From Bryobacterales bacterium (GTDB lineage: Bacteria; Acidobacteriota; Terriglobia; Bryobacterales; Bryobacteraceae): a stretch of 12,317 nucleotides of DNA. The position numbers were made by a program, and so were the translations under genes. The number at the start of each line of letters is the position of its first letter. Position 1 is the stretch's first letter. The notes under the pieces were generated by a model, which saw only the letters and a program-made list of their open reading frames with translations, had not been told where the DNA came from and searched no databases. Below are positions 1 to 8,282 of this stretch, in pieces. The stretch is taken from positions 42,374-54,690 of the forward strand of contig JAEUQE010000029.1 in the NCBI GenBank assembly GCA_016789785.1. Reading direction: 5' to 3'.

Positions 1-1823
<1,823 letters not shown>

Positions 1824-1832
1824 AACTGCGGT

Positions 1833-1859
1833 CGCAAATTTACTTATTGCGAATTTGTG
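1833..1859. repeat. Imperfect stem-loop just after the antitoxin gene
   Basis: CGCAAATT (1833-1840) can pair with AATTTGTG (1852-1859) through seven Watson-Crick pairs and one G-U, with an 11-base loop, beginning 9 bases after the antitoxin stop codon. It could end or protect the toxin-antitoxin transcript. No T-tract follows, so the function is uncertain. From here to 2000 (about 140 bases) I see no gene. Confidence 0.25.
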
Positions 1860-2000
1860 CGAGGCGGGAGTCCAGGATATTCTCGTCATGTCCATACGAG
1901 ACTCACCAAAGCAGGTAGTGTCTGGCGCACTCCCTCCTGCCTCGATGGCCGCTCCAGAGGAGTTGGGCTTCGTCGTGCCTCCGGGGCCCTTCGCTCTCGA

Positions 2001-2474
2001 TCAACTCGTCATGATTGCATCGGGATCGGTGGCCTCCCGGTAGCGGCTGTCGCAAAACACCTCTCCCATCTGACTCCAGTTGAGGCCGTCGGCGGAGCGG
2101 TAGGCCGACATTGCCCCGTCGAGTCCGGACTTCACGTAGGCACGGTAGGCGCCGTTGTTCAGACGAACGACATTGGGGTCGACCTGGCGGAGATTCGTCG
2201 CCGTGCGGCGCCAATTTCCCTGGCCATCCCGCTGCATCGCGCCGATGGTTTCGGGTGTAGTGGAAGCGTCGACAAAGAGAATCGTAGGGCCACCTTCGGG
2301 GTCGAGAAAGAGTTCCGGGACGGAAGCGCGTTCGGCGAGCGTTTGGTTCTGCACGGCCCAAGAGAGGCCGTCGGGCGAGGTGGCGAGAAGGATCCGGTGG
2401 TGCCAGGGACCGTCCTGCGCCAGCGTGGCCGTGCATGCCAGGAGAAACGCTGTGCCAAGTCGTCTGATTCGCAT
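2001..2474 (-). pseudogene. Exported beta-propeller-like protein (GH43/sialidase-type fold), probably 3'-truncated
   Basis: This encodes 157 residues from ATG 2472-2474; the start is chosen because it opens a signal peptide (MRIRRLGTAFLLACTATLAQ). An upstream in-frame extension to 2582 lacks this logic and would overlap the facing gene. The mature part carries two copies of an S-DG-(L)-W motif (SPDGLSW 33-39, SADGLNW 127-133) and propeller-strand signatures SVPELFLDP (51-59), VDPNVVRL (98-105) and TDPDAI (149-154). In related secreted propellers the TDPD motif opens another blade and the protein continues for well over 100 residues. Here a TGA follows three residues later (MTS-stop), and none of the three downstream frames continues the fold. 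I therefore read it as a remnant that lost its 3' half, next to the toxin-antitoxin unit. A functional short protein cannot be excluded. Its substrate is unknown. Confidence 0.6.
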
Positions 2475-2566
2475 GGGTTGCCGTTTGGGGAACTTCCTGT
2501 CGTATGACGGACAATCTCGCGGATGGTTTACGCGCCCTGCTGGAAATCGCCGGAATTCGCATGATC

Positions 2567-2575
2567 TGATATAGT
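2567..2575 (+). promoter_or_regulatory. Extended -10 promoter implying a leaderless mRNA for the MBL-fold gene
   Basis: TGATATAGT is a TGn extended -10 motif with a five-of-six hexamer (TATAGT, 2570-2575). No good -35 lies upstream, which is normal for extended -10 promoters. Transcription would start about 7 bases downstream, at or beside A2582 of the ATG. No Shine-Dalgarno sequence precedes that ATG, which fits a leaderless transcript. Found by eye; untested. Confidence 0.45.
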
Positions 2576-2581
2576 TTGCCA

Positions 2582-3490
2582 ATGCACGCGAAGAAGAGAC
2601 TGGCTGCGGCGACAGTGTTCCTGCTCCTGTTGTGGAGCGCGGCGGCGAACACCCCGGGTTCGGTACAGGAACTGGCGCCCGGAGTGTTTGTGCGTATCGG
2701 CAACCGCGACCGCAATCAGCCCGCCAACTGTGGCTGGGTCGTCTTCAAGGACTATGTGCTGGTGATCGACGCGAACTTTCCCTGGGGCGCCAAAGAGATC
2801 CTGCCGGAGATCCGCAAGACCACGAACAAGCCCATCCGGTTTGTCTTCAACACGCACTATCACGGCGACCACGCCTATGGCAGCAGTGTGTTTGTGGATC
2901 AGGGAGCGGCGCTTGTGTGTTCGCAGGATTGCGCCGCCGAATCGCGATCCAAGGGGCAGGCGGCATGGGATCGCAATACGGCTACTGGCGAGTACAGTCT
3001 GAAGCCTTACCGGCTGGAGCACCCGACGGTCGTCTTCGAAAAGAACATGGTGTTTGACGATGGAGACAAGCGCGTAGAGTTACACTTGGCCGGCCCAGGG
3101 CACAGTAAGGGCGATGCCGTGGCCTGGCTGCCGAAGGAGAAAATCGTATTTACCGGCGACTTATGCGTGAACTGGAAATCCGGAAATAACGTTGCCGACG
3201 CGGATGCGGATCACGAAAACTGGCTGAAAGCGCTGGAAAAGATGTACAAAGCAGCTCCAAAGACGGTGGTGGTGGGACATGGCGAGCTTGGTGGAGCGGA
3301 CGTGCTGACCGCGCAGCACGCATATCTGTCGGAGATGCTGACGAAGGTCCGGGCCGGAATCGCCGCTGGCAAGACGGCGGATCAGCTTGCCAAGGAGATT
3401 GATCTGACGGGTCACAAGATCGGCGCGGACCCGGAGCGCAACGCGGGTTCCGTCCGGGCGATGCACCGGCGGTTGGCGGCAAAAAGATAG
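2582..3490 (+). CDS. Exported metallo-beta-lactamase-fold hydrolase
   Basis: This encodes 302 residues from ATG 2582, which opens a signal peptide (MHAKKRLAAATVFLLLLWSAAA). The in-frame TTG two codons earlier is less likely. The zinc-binding set of the MBL superfamily is complete: THYHGDH at 91-97 (H92, H94, D96, H97), GPGHSKGD at 171-178 (H174), TGDL at 191-194 (D193) and GHGE at 232-235 (H233). The fold therefore should bind two metals and hydrolyse a substrate in the periplasm or outside the cell. Members include beta-lactamases, lactonases and many uncharacterised exported hydrolases. This sequence does not allow a choice, and I would not call it a resistance gene. It is divergent from the truncated propeller gene, with 107 bases between starts, and meets the YkgJ-like gene tail to tail with only 15 bases between stops. 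Confidence 0.85.
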   Translation: MHAKKRLAAATVFLLLLWSAAANTPGSVQELAPGVFVRIGNRDRNQPANCGWVVFKDYVLVIDANFPWGAKEILPEIRKTTNKPIRFVFNTHYHGDHAYGSSVFVDQGAALVCSQDCAAESRSKGQAAWDRNTATGEYSLKPYRLEHPTVVFEKNMVFDDGDKRVELHLAGPGHSKGDAVAWLPKEKIVFTGDLCVNWKSGNNVADADADHENWLKALEKMYKAAPKTVVVGHGELGGADVLTAQHAYLSEMLTKVRAGIAAGKTADQLAKEIDLTGHKIGADPERNAGSVRAMHRRLAAKR

Positions 3491-3499
3491 CGCGTCGCT
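3481..3499 (-). terminator. Weak candidate terminator for the leftward BON-VCBS-YkgJ gene group
   Basis: Read on the minus strand just after the YkgJ-like stop codon, AGCG (3499-3496) and CGCT (3492-3489) form a 4-bp stem with a 3-base loop, followed three bases on by five T (3485-3481). The stem is short, so this is a weak call. It lies within the last codons of the facing MBL-fold gene. Confidence 0.22.
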
Positions 3500-3505
3500 G
3501 CCCGG

Positions 3506-4033
3506 CTACTTCGGTGGAGCGCCTTTGCGGAAGCCCGTGGTGGCCTTGTAGGCCTCAAGGGCGTTATAGATGATAGGACACAGCGCTGCCCACCGGCCAT
3601 GCGAGGAATGCCGGCCGCCCAAGGTATGGCTGCCTGGGGCGATGTGTGGGAACTGGCGGCAGGGCGTGGGGCGGGCGTCATAGATCGTGCAGAGGTTGCC
3701 GTTCAGAAAGACGCATCCCGTGCTGTCACTCTTGAGTTCACGCCCTGTGTGGCTCTCGTTGGCGACGGTGTAGAGTTCGGTCACCGATCGGGCGGTGGTG
3801 CCGAGGTGACGGGCGATCTGCTCGATCTCGTTCGGTGTCACGTCGACGGTGGAATGCTTGCAGCAATTGGCGCAGACCGTACAGTCGATCTCCTTCTGCA
3901 CTTCGTTGGCAAGGATCTGGAAGGGGCCTTCCGGGTAGTGGCGCTCCGCAAGGTAGCGGCGGAAGGCGAGGTTCTCCTCCGCCTTTTCGGTCCCGAGCCG
4001 AAAGACTTCCGCCAAGTCGGTGACCACGCCCAA
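3506..4033 (-). CDS. YkgJ family cysteine-cluster protein (CxxCxxCC, putative metal-binding)
   Basis: This encodes 175 residues. The start at TTG 4033 is the farthest upstream listed start codon after an in-frame TGA; a GTG two codons in is an alternative. Eight cysteines sit in the family pattern: CTVCANCC (C51, C54, C57, C58), C107 in STGCVFL, C115 in NGNLCTIYDARP, C125 in TPCRQFPH and C152 in ALCPI. This is the UPF0153/YkgJ domain, described as a zinc- or iron-chelating cluster and related to a flagellin N-methylase (FliB). Its exact biochemical role is generally unknown. There is no signal peptide, so it should be cytoplasmic, unlike most of its neighbours. It lies 116 bases downstream of the VCBS gene on the same strand and may share its transcript; the gap holds only a 9-base direct repeat (CCTCTCGGA at 4093 and 4120). 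Confidence 0.85.
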   Translation of the reverse strand: MGVVTDLAEVFRLGTEKAEENLAFRRYLAERHYPEGPFQILANEVQKEIDCTVCANCCKHSTVDVTPNEIEQIARHLGTTARSVTELYTVANESHTGRELKSDSTGCVFLNGNLCTIYDARPTPCRQFPHIAPGSHTLGGRHSSHGRWAALCPIIYNALEAYKATTGFRKGAPPK

Positions 4034-4149
4034 GGGTACCCCGGTGGGGGGTGAATTGCAAATCGATGACAGCGCCAGTCAGCGGCGTTGCTCCTCTCGG
4101 ATACGGTGATCGAAGCCGGCCTCTCGGAGCATCTCCGTGGAACCCGGCG

Positions 4150-5892
4150 CTACCGTGCCATGAAGCCCGACAACACTACCGGTGTGTAATTGAACGCCAG
4201 ATAGCCAGGGGACGTGAAACGCAGTGTCACCGTCGCGGCGCCTCCGGGCGGGATGCCGGATCCGCCGCTGCACAGATTCACGTTGACCAGCGGAGTTCCG
4301 GCGGGGACGCTGCATCCCTCGGCGAACTCCGCGCCGGCCACAAGTACACCGGGTGTCAGACCCGTAAGCGCGATCCAAGCCGGGCCGGTCAGCGAAGTGG
4401 GTCCGTTATTGCGAACGGTGACTTGCTGGATGAACTGATTCGTAACCCGGTCCAGCCGCACGCCGCCGCGAATCACCTGTGCCGTGGAAACGGGGCTGGC
4501 GCAATTGGCGCTATCGACGAATTGGACCAGGGAGGCTGTCCCGCCGCGGAACGGGTCGGTGGGTCCCGATGGGACGTAGGTGGCGGTGATCGTGTGGCGG
4601 CCGGTGGTGGTGAGTGTGACGTTCGAGGTGGCGAAGTTGTCCACAATCGGCGACTGGCCGAGCGGGGTCGCGCCGCGGGAAAACTGAATCGTCCCGGCAG
4701 GCGCGGCACAGCCGGCCTGAGGGAACACCGCCACCTGGAAACGCGCCGCGGATCCGGCAACCACAGGGTTTGTGCTCGAGGTCAGAACCATCGGGAGCGA
4801 GCCCTGGAGGAACGGAACGGTCTGCGCGTTGGCGAAGCCGGTGACCAGCAGGTCCAGTTTGGTGTCGGTGTCGAAGCGGCCTGTGATGAGGCTCGACCCA
4901 CCAGTCAAAGGCAAGGTATAGGAGTTGAAGGTTGGGTAGGAGGCCCCGGTCACTGCGTTGATTCCGACCCAGACTCGATCGGTCAACACCGCGACGACAT
5001 CGAGTGCACCGTCGGCGTTGACATCCACGAGGTCCAGATCCTGGATCGGGGCCGGAACCAAGTATAGGTTCCCACCAACTTCAAACGCGCTGCCCGCGGT
5101 GCCCTGCCCAATGAGAAACTGTGCGCCGTTGGTTCGAACAACTTCCTTAGATCCGTTACCGTTCAAATCCCCGGCACGCAGGATCTGCGCCACGATCCCT
5201 CCGGAGCCGAAAAAGCTGCCCCCAACGGTGACCGGGCCTCCCACACTGCTGGTCACCGTGAACATCCTCACTGTGTTGGCGCTGGCCAGGACGATCTCCG
5301 GAATCGCGTCCCCGTTGCGGTCCTGGATCACGAACAGCGGTTGGGCCTCGACGGACACGGGATCCAACGTAAAAGAGGGCGGAGAGCCCCCCAGGTTGCG
5401 GAAGGCTTTCAGTCCGCCACTGCTGGTGATCCCTACGTCCGGGAGGTTGTCGCGATTCAGATCGGCGACCTGGAGACGGAATGGTCCGGTGACGGCGGCA
5501 GTCGCAATGAGGGAGAACGTGGGAGAGACGCCGCCCAGGTTACGCCAGATCTCGATGCTACCGGCCTTGAGCAATGCGATGTCTTCCAGCGAGTCGTTGT
5601 CGAAGTCGCCGGCGGCAATGTCAGTCGCCCCGGCGGTGCCGAATGAGACTGGCGGGCCAAAGGAGCCGGGGCCCGCCGAAGAAGACGTATTCAACGCCAC
5701 CGTGAAGGCTGCGTTGGGAGCGATCCACGCGAAATCGGCCAGCGTATCGGTGTTCGCCTTGATGGCAATCCCCTTGGCTTGGATCGCTCCGAAAGGAAGT
5801 GCGCTTCCCGTCCCGAGAGGCACGCAGGCAGGCTGAGAGAGCAACGCGGAAGAGGCGCCCAGAAGGCACACTGGAATGAGTATTCGCAACAT
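4150..5892 (-). CDS. Secreted FG-GAP/VCBS six-repeat protein with Ig-like and C-terminal adhesion-type domains
   Basis: This encodes 580 residues from ATG 5892, chosen because it begins a clean signal peptide (MLRILIPVCLLGASSALLSQ). ATG 5913 or GTG 5922 would add 7 or 10 hydrophilic residues. Residues about 80-350 hold six FG-GAP/VCBS repeats, each with a calcium-loop-like core: DFDNDSLED (97), DLNRDNLPD (144), DRNGDAIPE (191), DLNGNGSKE (242), DVNADGALD (290) and DTDTKLD (341), spaced 47-51 residues apart. Loops 1-5 keep the acidic pattern; the last is shortened. About 365-460 is a bacterial Ig-like domain (FQVAVFPQ...TIQFSRG...GRHTITATYVP). About 464-580 is a second beta domain with VRNNGPTSLTGPAWIALTGL and a glycine-rich patch. 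Such proteins are usually surface or secreted, binding ligands or calcium. No catalytic site or C-terminal sorting signal is apparent. The function is not known. Confidence 0.85.
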   Translation of the reverse strand: MLRILIPVCLLGASSALLSQPACVPLGTGSALPFGAIQAKGIAIKANTDTLADFAWIAPNAAFTVALNTSSSAGPGSFGPPVSFGTAGATDIAAGDFDNDSLEDIALLKAGSIEIWRNLGGVSPTFSLIATAAVTGPFRLQVADLNRDNLPDVGITSSGGLKAFRNLGGSPPSFTLDPVSVEAQPLFVIQDRNGDAIPEIVLASANTVRMFTVTSSVGGPVTVGGSFFGSGGIVAQILRAGDLNGNGSKEVVRTNGAQFLIGQGTAGSAFEVGGNLYLVPAPIQDLDLVDVNADGALDVVAVLTDRVWVGINAVTGASYPTFNSYTLPLTGGSSLITGRFDTDTKLDLLVTGFANAQTVPFLQGSLPMVLTSSTNPVVAGSAARFQVAVFPQAGCAAPAGTIQFSRGATPLGQSPIVDNFATSNVTLTTTGRHTITATYVPSGPTDPFRGGTASLVQFVDSANCASPVSTAQVIRGGVRLDRVTNQFIQQVTVRNNGPTSLTGPAWIALTGLTPGVLVAGAEFAEGCSVPAGTPLVNVNLCSGGSGIPPGGAATVTLRFTSPGYLAFNYTPVVLSGFMAR

Positions 5893-6003
5893 GTTTGCTG
5901 CATGATGCCACATCCCCGGCACTTAAGCCAAGAGCCTCCCGGCGCGTGCACCGGCAGGTCGAGGAACCGCCACTGGCGCCGCTCCTTGAAAGCGCCGATG
6001 GAG

Positions 6004-6663
6004 CTATTTCACGCCAAGAGTCTGCTTCATTTCCCGGTTCGGGACGGCGAGGTTGTTCTCCACGGAGAAACTCCCTTGAACGCTGTTGGCCTGGAGTTCG
6101 GCGATGGTGCGATCGCCCATCGTGTCGACGGTGCCCTCCAGACGAATATTGCCGTTCTTGACGATGATATGGATCGGATGCCAGCCCGGAGGCGGGTCGT
6201 TGGTGATGCCGGTGGCGATGGAGGCACGGGAGCGGAAGATCGGAGTGCCACGGTTGGGGCTGTAGCGGATGAGGCTCGGGTGGCCGTAGATGGCGCTGTA
6301 GGCGGCAAGGCGCACGTCGTCATCCAGCCGGGAGAGGGGCAGGACCTCAATCTCGTTCATGACCTTCTCCACGCCCTCGATCTTCTTCACCACCTGCTCG
6401 GCGGAGGACTTGAGCGTGGGGCGGGACGCCTGTCCGCGGAGGATGACGTTGTAGCCCTTGATTGCGAAACGGATGTCGTCGAATACGCCGTAGTTGGGTA
6501 GGGTAGCGACCGCCTTCTGCACCTCCCTCGCGATGCGGAGGATTGCTTTTTCCGAAGGTTGGGGCTGAGACATCGTCCCAGCCTTAGGATTTCCCTGAGC
6601 CGCGAGCGGAAGAATCGCCGCCAGCAGGCCCGCTGCCAGTGTCAGAGCTTGTCTGTATCTCAT
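6004..6663 (-). CDS. Exported protein with two BON domains
   Basis: This encodes 219 residues from ATG 6663, with GGGAAACAG upstream as ribosome binding site; a TTG at 6675 is less likely. A signal peptide (MRYRQALTLAAGLLAAILPLAAQ) precedes a first BON domain at about 38-108 (ILRIAREVQKAVA...VILRGQASRP...GVEKVMNEIEVLP) and a second at about 114-207 (DVRLAAYSAIYG...HIIVKNGNIRLEGTVDTMGD...VENNLAV). A stretch of about 30 residues rich in Arg, Pro and Gly is inserted between the first helix and the strands of the second domain. BON domains (OsmY-type) bind phospholipid or surface partners in the periplasm and are often linked to envelope stress. It is the first gene of the leftward group; 111 bases separate it from the VCBS gene, holding only a weak GGCGC/GCGCC hairpin. 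Its upstream side is the structured intergenic region. Confidence 0.85.
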   Translation of the reverse strand: MRYRQALTLAAGLLAAILPLAAQGNPKAGTMSQPQPSEKAILRIAREVQKAVATLPNYGVFDDIRFAIKGYNVILRGQASRPTLKSSAEQVVKKIEGVEKVMNEIEVLPLSRLDDDVRLAAYSAIYGHPSLIRYSPNRGTPIFRSRASIATGITNDPPPGWHPIHIIVKNGNIRLEGTVDTMGDRTIAELQANSVQGSFSVENNLAVPNREMKQTLGVK

Positions 6664-6821
6664 TCTGTTTCCCAAACTTGTGGTCTCACTCCGAGAAACG
6701 TATCCCGCCCGGAGTTGGATTCATTCCACAGATGCCTGGGAACGTTCGAGGATGCAGCAACGGAAAGAGTAAACTCAACCGTGTCTCTAGGTTAGACCGG
6801 AAACCGGACGCCTGAACGAGG

Positions 6822-6907
6822 GTTTTGAACCGGATTTCCACAGCATGTTCAAAACTCGCCGCGCCCACAAGGATAATGTTTTGTATCACTTGTGGGCGGT
6901 TTTGAAC
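6822..6907 (+). repeat. Three copies of a 9-mer with mutually exclusive pairing
   Basis: GTTTTGAAC occurs at 6822-6830 and 6899-6907, and its exact reverse complement GTTCAAAAC at 6847-6855. The middle copy can pair with the left copy (16-base loop) or with the right copy, but not both. The right-hand pairing is reinforced by a further perfect 10-bp arm (6862-6871 with 6889-6898). This is the layout of an attenuator or other RNA switch, but it is only a structural reading. No known riboswitch core was recognised. Confidence 0.5.
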
Positions 6908-6921
6908 AAGGGGCTTTTTTT
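6847..6921 (+). terminator. Long bulged hairpin followed by a T7 tract (terminator or attenuator-like)
   Basis: Arm one is GTTCAAAAC (6847-6855), a 6-base bulge, then CGCCCACAAG (6862-6871). Arm two is CTTGTGGGCG (6889-6898) joined directly to GTTTTGAAC (6899-6907), giving 19 bp in all with a 17-base loop. Seven T follow at 6915-6921. The spacing of seven bases between stem and T-tract is longer than in a standard intrinsic terminator, so efficiency is uncertain. The same dyad could instead be a protein-binding operator, since its loop is A/T-rich. Confidence 0.45.
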
Positions 6922-6922
6922 C

Positions 6923-6951
6923 TTGACTCACTTGGCCGTAAGCCTTAAGAT
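6923..6951 (+). promoter_or_regulatory. Candidate sigma-70-like promoter in the structured intergenic region
   Basis: TTGACT (6923-6928; five of six consensus bases) and TAAGAT (6946-6951; four of six) are separated by 17 bases. A transcript would start near 6958. It begins immediately after the T7 tract of the preceding hairpin, which fits separate transcription units. It could drive the structured RNA below, the downstream hydrolase gene, or both. Confidence 0.45.
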
Positions 6952-6957
6952 CCAAAT

Positions 6958-7079
6958 CAAACAAGGATTTTGACGGGTTGCGTAGCCGTCGGATCTGATT
7001 CTCCCATTAACGTCACCCTGGCACTGCCAGGGCTTCATCGATACGAGGCGCGGGTCTTCGGACCCGCGTTTCGTGCTTT
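6958..7079 (+). ncRNA. Candidate small structured RNA or 5' leader, unrecognised
   Basis: Between the promoter candidate and the UUCG hairpin lie tandem stem-loops: GACGG/CCGTC (6972-6976 with 6986-6990), CCCTGGC/GCCAGGG (7016-7022 with 7026-7032) and CGCGGGTC/GACCCGCG (7049-7056 with 7061-7068). AGATCC (6948-6953) could alternatively pair with GGATCT (6991-6996) if transcription starts further upstream. There is no open reading frame with coding character. The combination of promoter, about 110 structured bases and terminator-like hairpin is what a small RNA gene looks like. As an alternative it is the leader of the hydrolase gene starting at 7154. I could not match it to any Rfam family from memory. 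Confidence 0.35.
7049..7079 (+). terminator. UUCG-capped 8-bp GC hairpin with T-rich tail
   Basis: CGCGGGTC and GACCCGCG form a perfect 8-bp stem around a TTCG tetraloop, one of the most stable RNA hairpins, extended by a G-U pair. TTTCGTGCTTT follows (7069-7079). The tail is interrupted but T-rich, as in many GC-rich genomes. It would end a transcript reading rightward, about 75 bases before the next gene. Confidence 0.5.
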
Positions 7080-7153
7080 CGGGCCGCGCCCAGCGACTGC
7101 TACCTGCTTGATTCTTTTCGTTTTCCCAGATGATGATAGATCATGAAGATACG

Positions 7154-8143
7154 ATGACGACTTCAGTGTGGTTACCCGTGTGCCAGGCGTTGATTCTCGC
7201 CATGGGGGTGACCGGCGCGGCGCATGGGCAACCAGACCAGTCGCAGCCAGGAATGGTCGAGAAGTCCATCCAGGTCGGCGGTGTGGAGCGCTGGTTCCGC
7301 GTGTTTGAAGGCGAGATGCCCCGGCGTCCTGCCCCCGTTGTGATCCTGATGCACGGTGGCGGGCAGGGCATGCGACCGGTGTTGTCTCGGTCTGCGGGCG
7401 GTACCCGGGCTTGGCTCGATCTTGCCAAAAAGGGCGATTTCCTGCTGGTGGTCCCGAACGGTACCGACTCCACGACGCTCGACACCAAGGGCGACCACCA
7501 ACGCTGGAACGATGTACGGCCGGGCGTGACCTCAGCTAATGATGTAGGTTTTATGACGCAACTCATTGACTGGCTTGCGCGAAACGAGGGCATTGACCGG
7601 AAGCGAGTGTTTCTCACCGGAGCCGCCGATGGGGGCCTGATGGTGTATCGCTTGTTGATGGAGGCATCGGACCGGTTTGCGGCAGCAGCCGTGTTCAGCG
7701 GGAAGCTTCCGGAGCGTAGTCCGAACTTGAAGGAGCCCACCCGTCCCGTCCCGCTGCTGATCGCGAGCGGAACGGAGGACAAACTGATGCCGTGGGCGGG
7801 AGGCCGGGTTCCCAATCAGCCGGACGTGATGCGGTCGGCCGCCGATACGGTGGCATGGTGGGTGAAGGCAAACCGCGCGCGGCCGGAGCCTGGGCCTCGA
7901 CAGACGCTGCCCGACGCGGATCCGGGCGACGGGTGCGCGATCCATCTGGAAGAGTATGCCCTGGGCAAGCCGCCGAGCGCGCCTGTGATGTTCTACACCG
8001 TCGAGGGGGGAGGGCACGGCATGCCCTCGCGAGATTACGTGATCGCACTCAAGCCGGCTTTCCGCAAGTGGCTGGGTAGGGTCTGCAGGGACGCGGAGGG
8101 GGCAGAACTTGCCCTTCAGTTTTTCCGGAGATTCGGGCTGTAA
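7154..8143 (+). CDS. Exported alpha/beta hydrolase, LpqC/PHB-depolymerase-like, nucleophile Ser replaced by Ala
   Basis: The start at ATG 7154 gives 329 residues and puts the hydrophobic signal segment (VWLPVCQALILAMGVTGAAHG) at the N-terminus, with GAAG five bases upstream. ATG 7130 or 7133 would add an acidic MMIDHEDT-type prefix. Numbered from 7154: oxyanion-type LMHGGGQG at 65-72, the elbow region FLTGAADGG at 153-161, SGTEDKLMPWAGG at 205-217 with the acid D209, and GGGHGMPS at 285-292 with H288. Relatives have a serine in the elbow (G-x-S-x-G); here codon 7625-7627 is GCC (Ala158). The acid and histidine are kept. Active relatives cleave feruloyl or acetyl esters or short polyesters outside the cell. 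This copy may be inactive, use another nucleophile, or bind without catalysis. The structured region lies directly upstream. Confidence 0.85.
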   Translation: MTTSVWLPVCQALILAMGVTGAAHGQPDQSQPGMVEKSIQVGGVERWFRVFEGEMPRRPAPVVILMHGGGQGMRPVLSRSAGGTRAWLDLAKKGDFLLVVPNGTDSTTLDTKGDHQRWNDVRPGVTSANDVGFMTQLIDWLARNEGIDRKRVFLTGAADGGLMVYRLLMEASDRFAAAAVFSGKLPERSPNLKEPTRPVPLLIASGTEDKLMPWAGGRVPNQPDVMRSAADTVAWWVKANRARPEPGPRQTLPDADPGDGCAIHLEEYALGKPPSAPVMFYTVEGGGHGMPSRDYVIALKPAFRKWLGRVCRDAEGAELALQFFRRFGL

Positions 8144-8189
8144 ATTATTCGACTGATTTGGCTTGTTGCGAAAGTAAAGCCTCGCTTCT

Positions 8190-8212
8190 GCCGCCTCCCT
8201 TTCCGGAGCGGC
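8190..8212. repeat. GC-rich stem-loop between convergent genes
   Basis: GCCGCcTCC (8190-8198) can pair with GGAGCGGC (8205-8212) with one bulged C and a 6-base loop. It lies between the convergent hydrolase and DUF1552 genes (gap 8144-8282), where a two-way terminator is expected. No T-tract accompanies it. Confidence 0.3.
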
Positions 8213-8240
8213 TTACCGAAGCGGGGATTTGCTCCGGCAC

Positions 8241-8269
8241 GGCACAGTACCTTCTTTACCCTCTGTGCC
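8241..8269 (-). repeat. Second inverted repeat, just downstream of the DUF1552 gene
   Basis: GGCACAG (8241-8247) is the exact reverse complement of CTGTGCC (8263-8269), with a 15-base loop. It lies 13 bases beyond the DUF1552 stop codon on the minus strand and could mark the 3' end of that operon. No T-tract follows. Confidence 0.3.
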
Positions 8270-8282
8270 AGGCTGCTGCTTC

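Noticed and set aside
1857..2507. Plus-strand open frame across the propeller remnant and its 3' flank
   Set aside because: The opposite strand carries a signal peptide and propeller motifs; this frame has no recognisable domain.
4093..4128. 9-base direct repeat CCTCTCGGA at 4093 and 4120
   Set aside because: Only two copies of a short sequence, with no flanking structure; chance is sufficient.
4051..5067. Plus-strand open frame of 338 codons opposite the VCBS gene
   Set aside because: Shadow frame rich in Arg and Gly; the opposite strand encodes well-spaced VCBS repeats and an Ig-like domain.
6686..6964. Minus-strand open frame of 92 codons in the structured intergenic region
   Set aside because: It crosses the long hairpin and T-tract, has no family resemblance, and looks accidental.
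6790..7079. Possible tRNA, 6S RNA, SRP RNA, or cobalamin, TPP or glycine riboswitch
   Set aside because: None of the conserved sequence elements of these RNAs that I know could be found, so only an unrecognised structured RNA is claimed.
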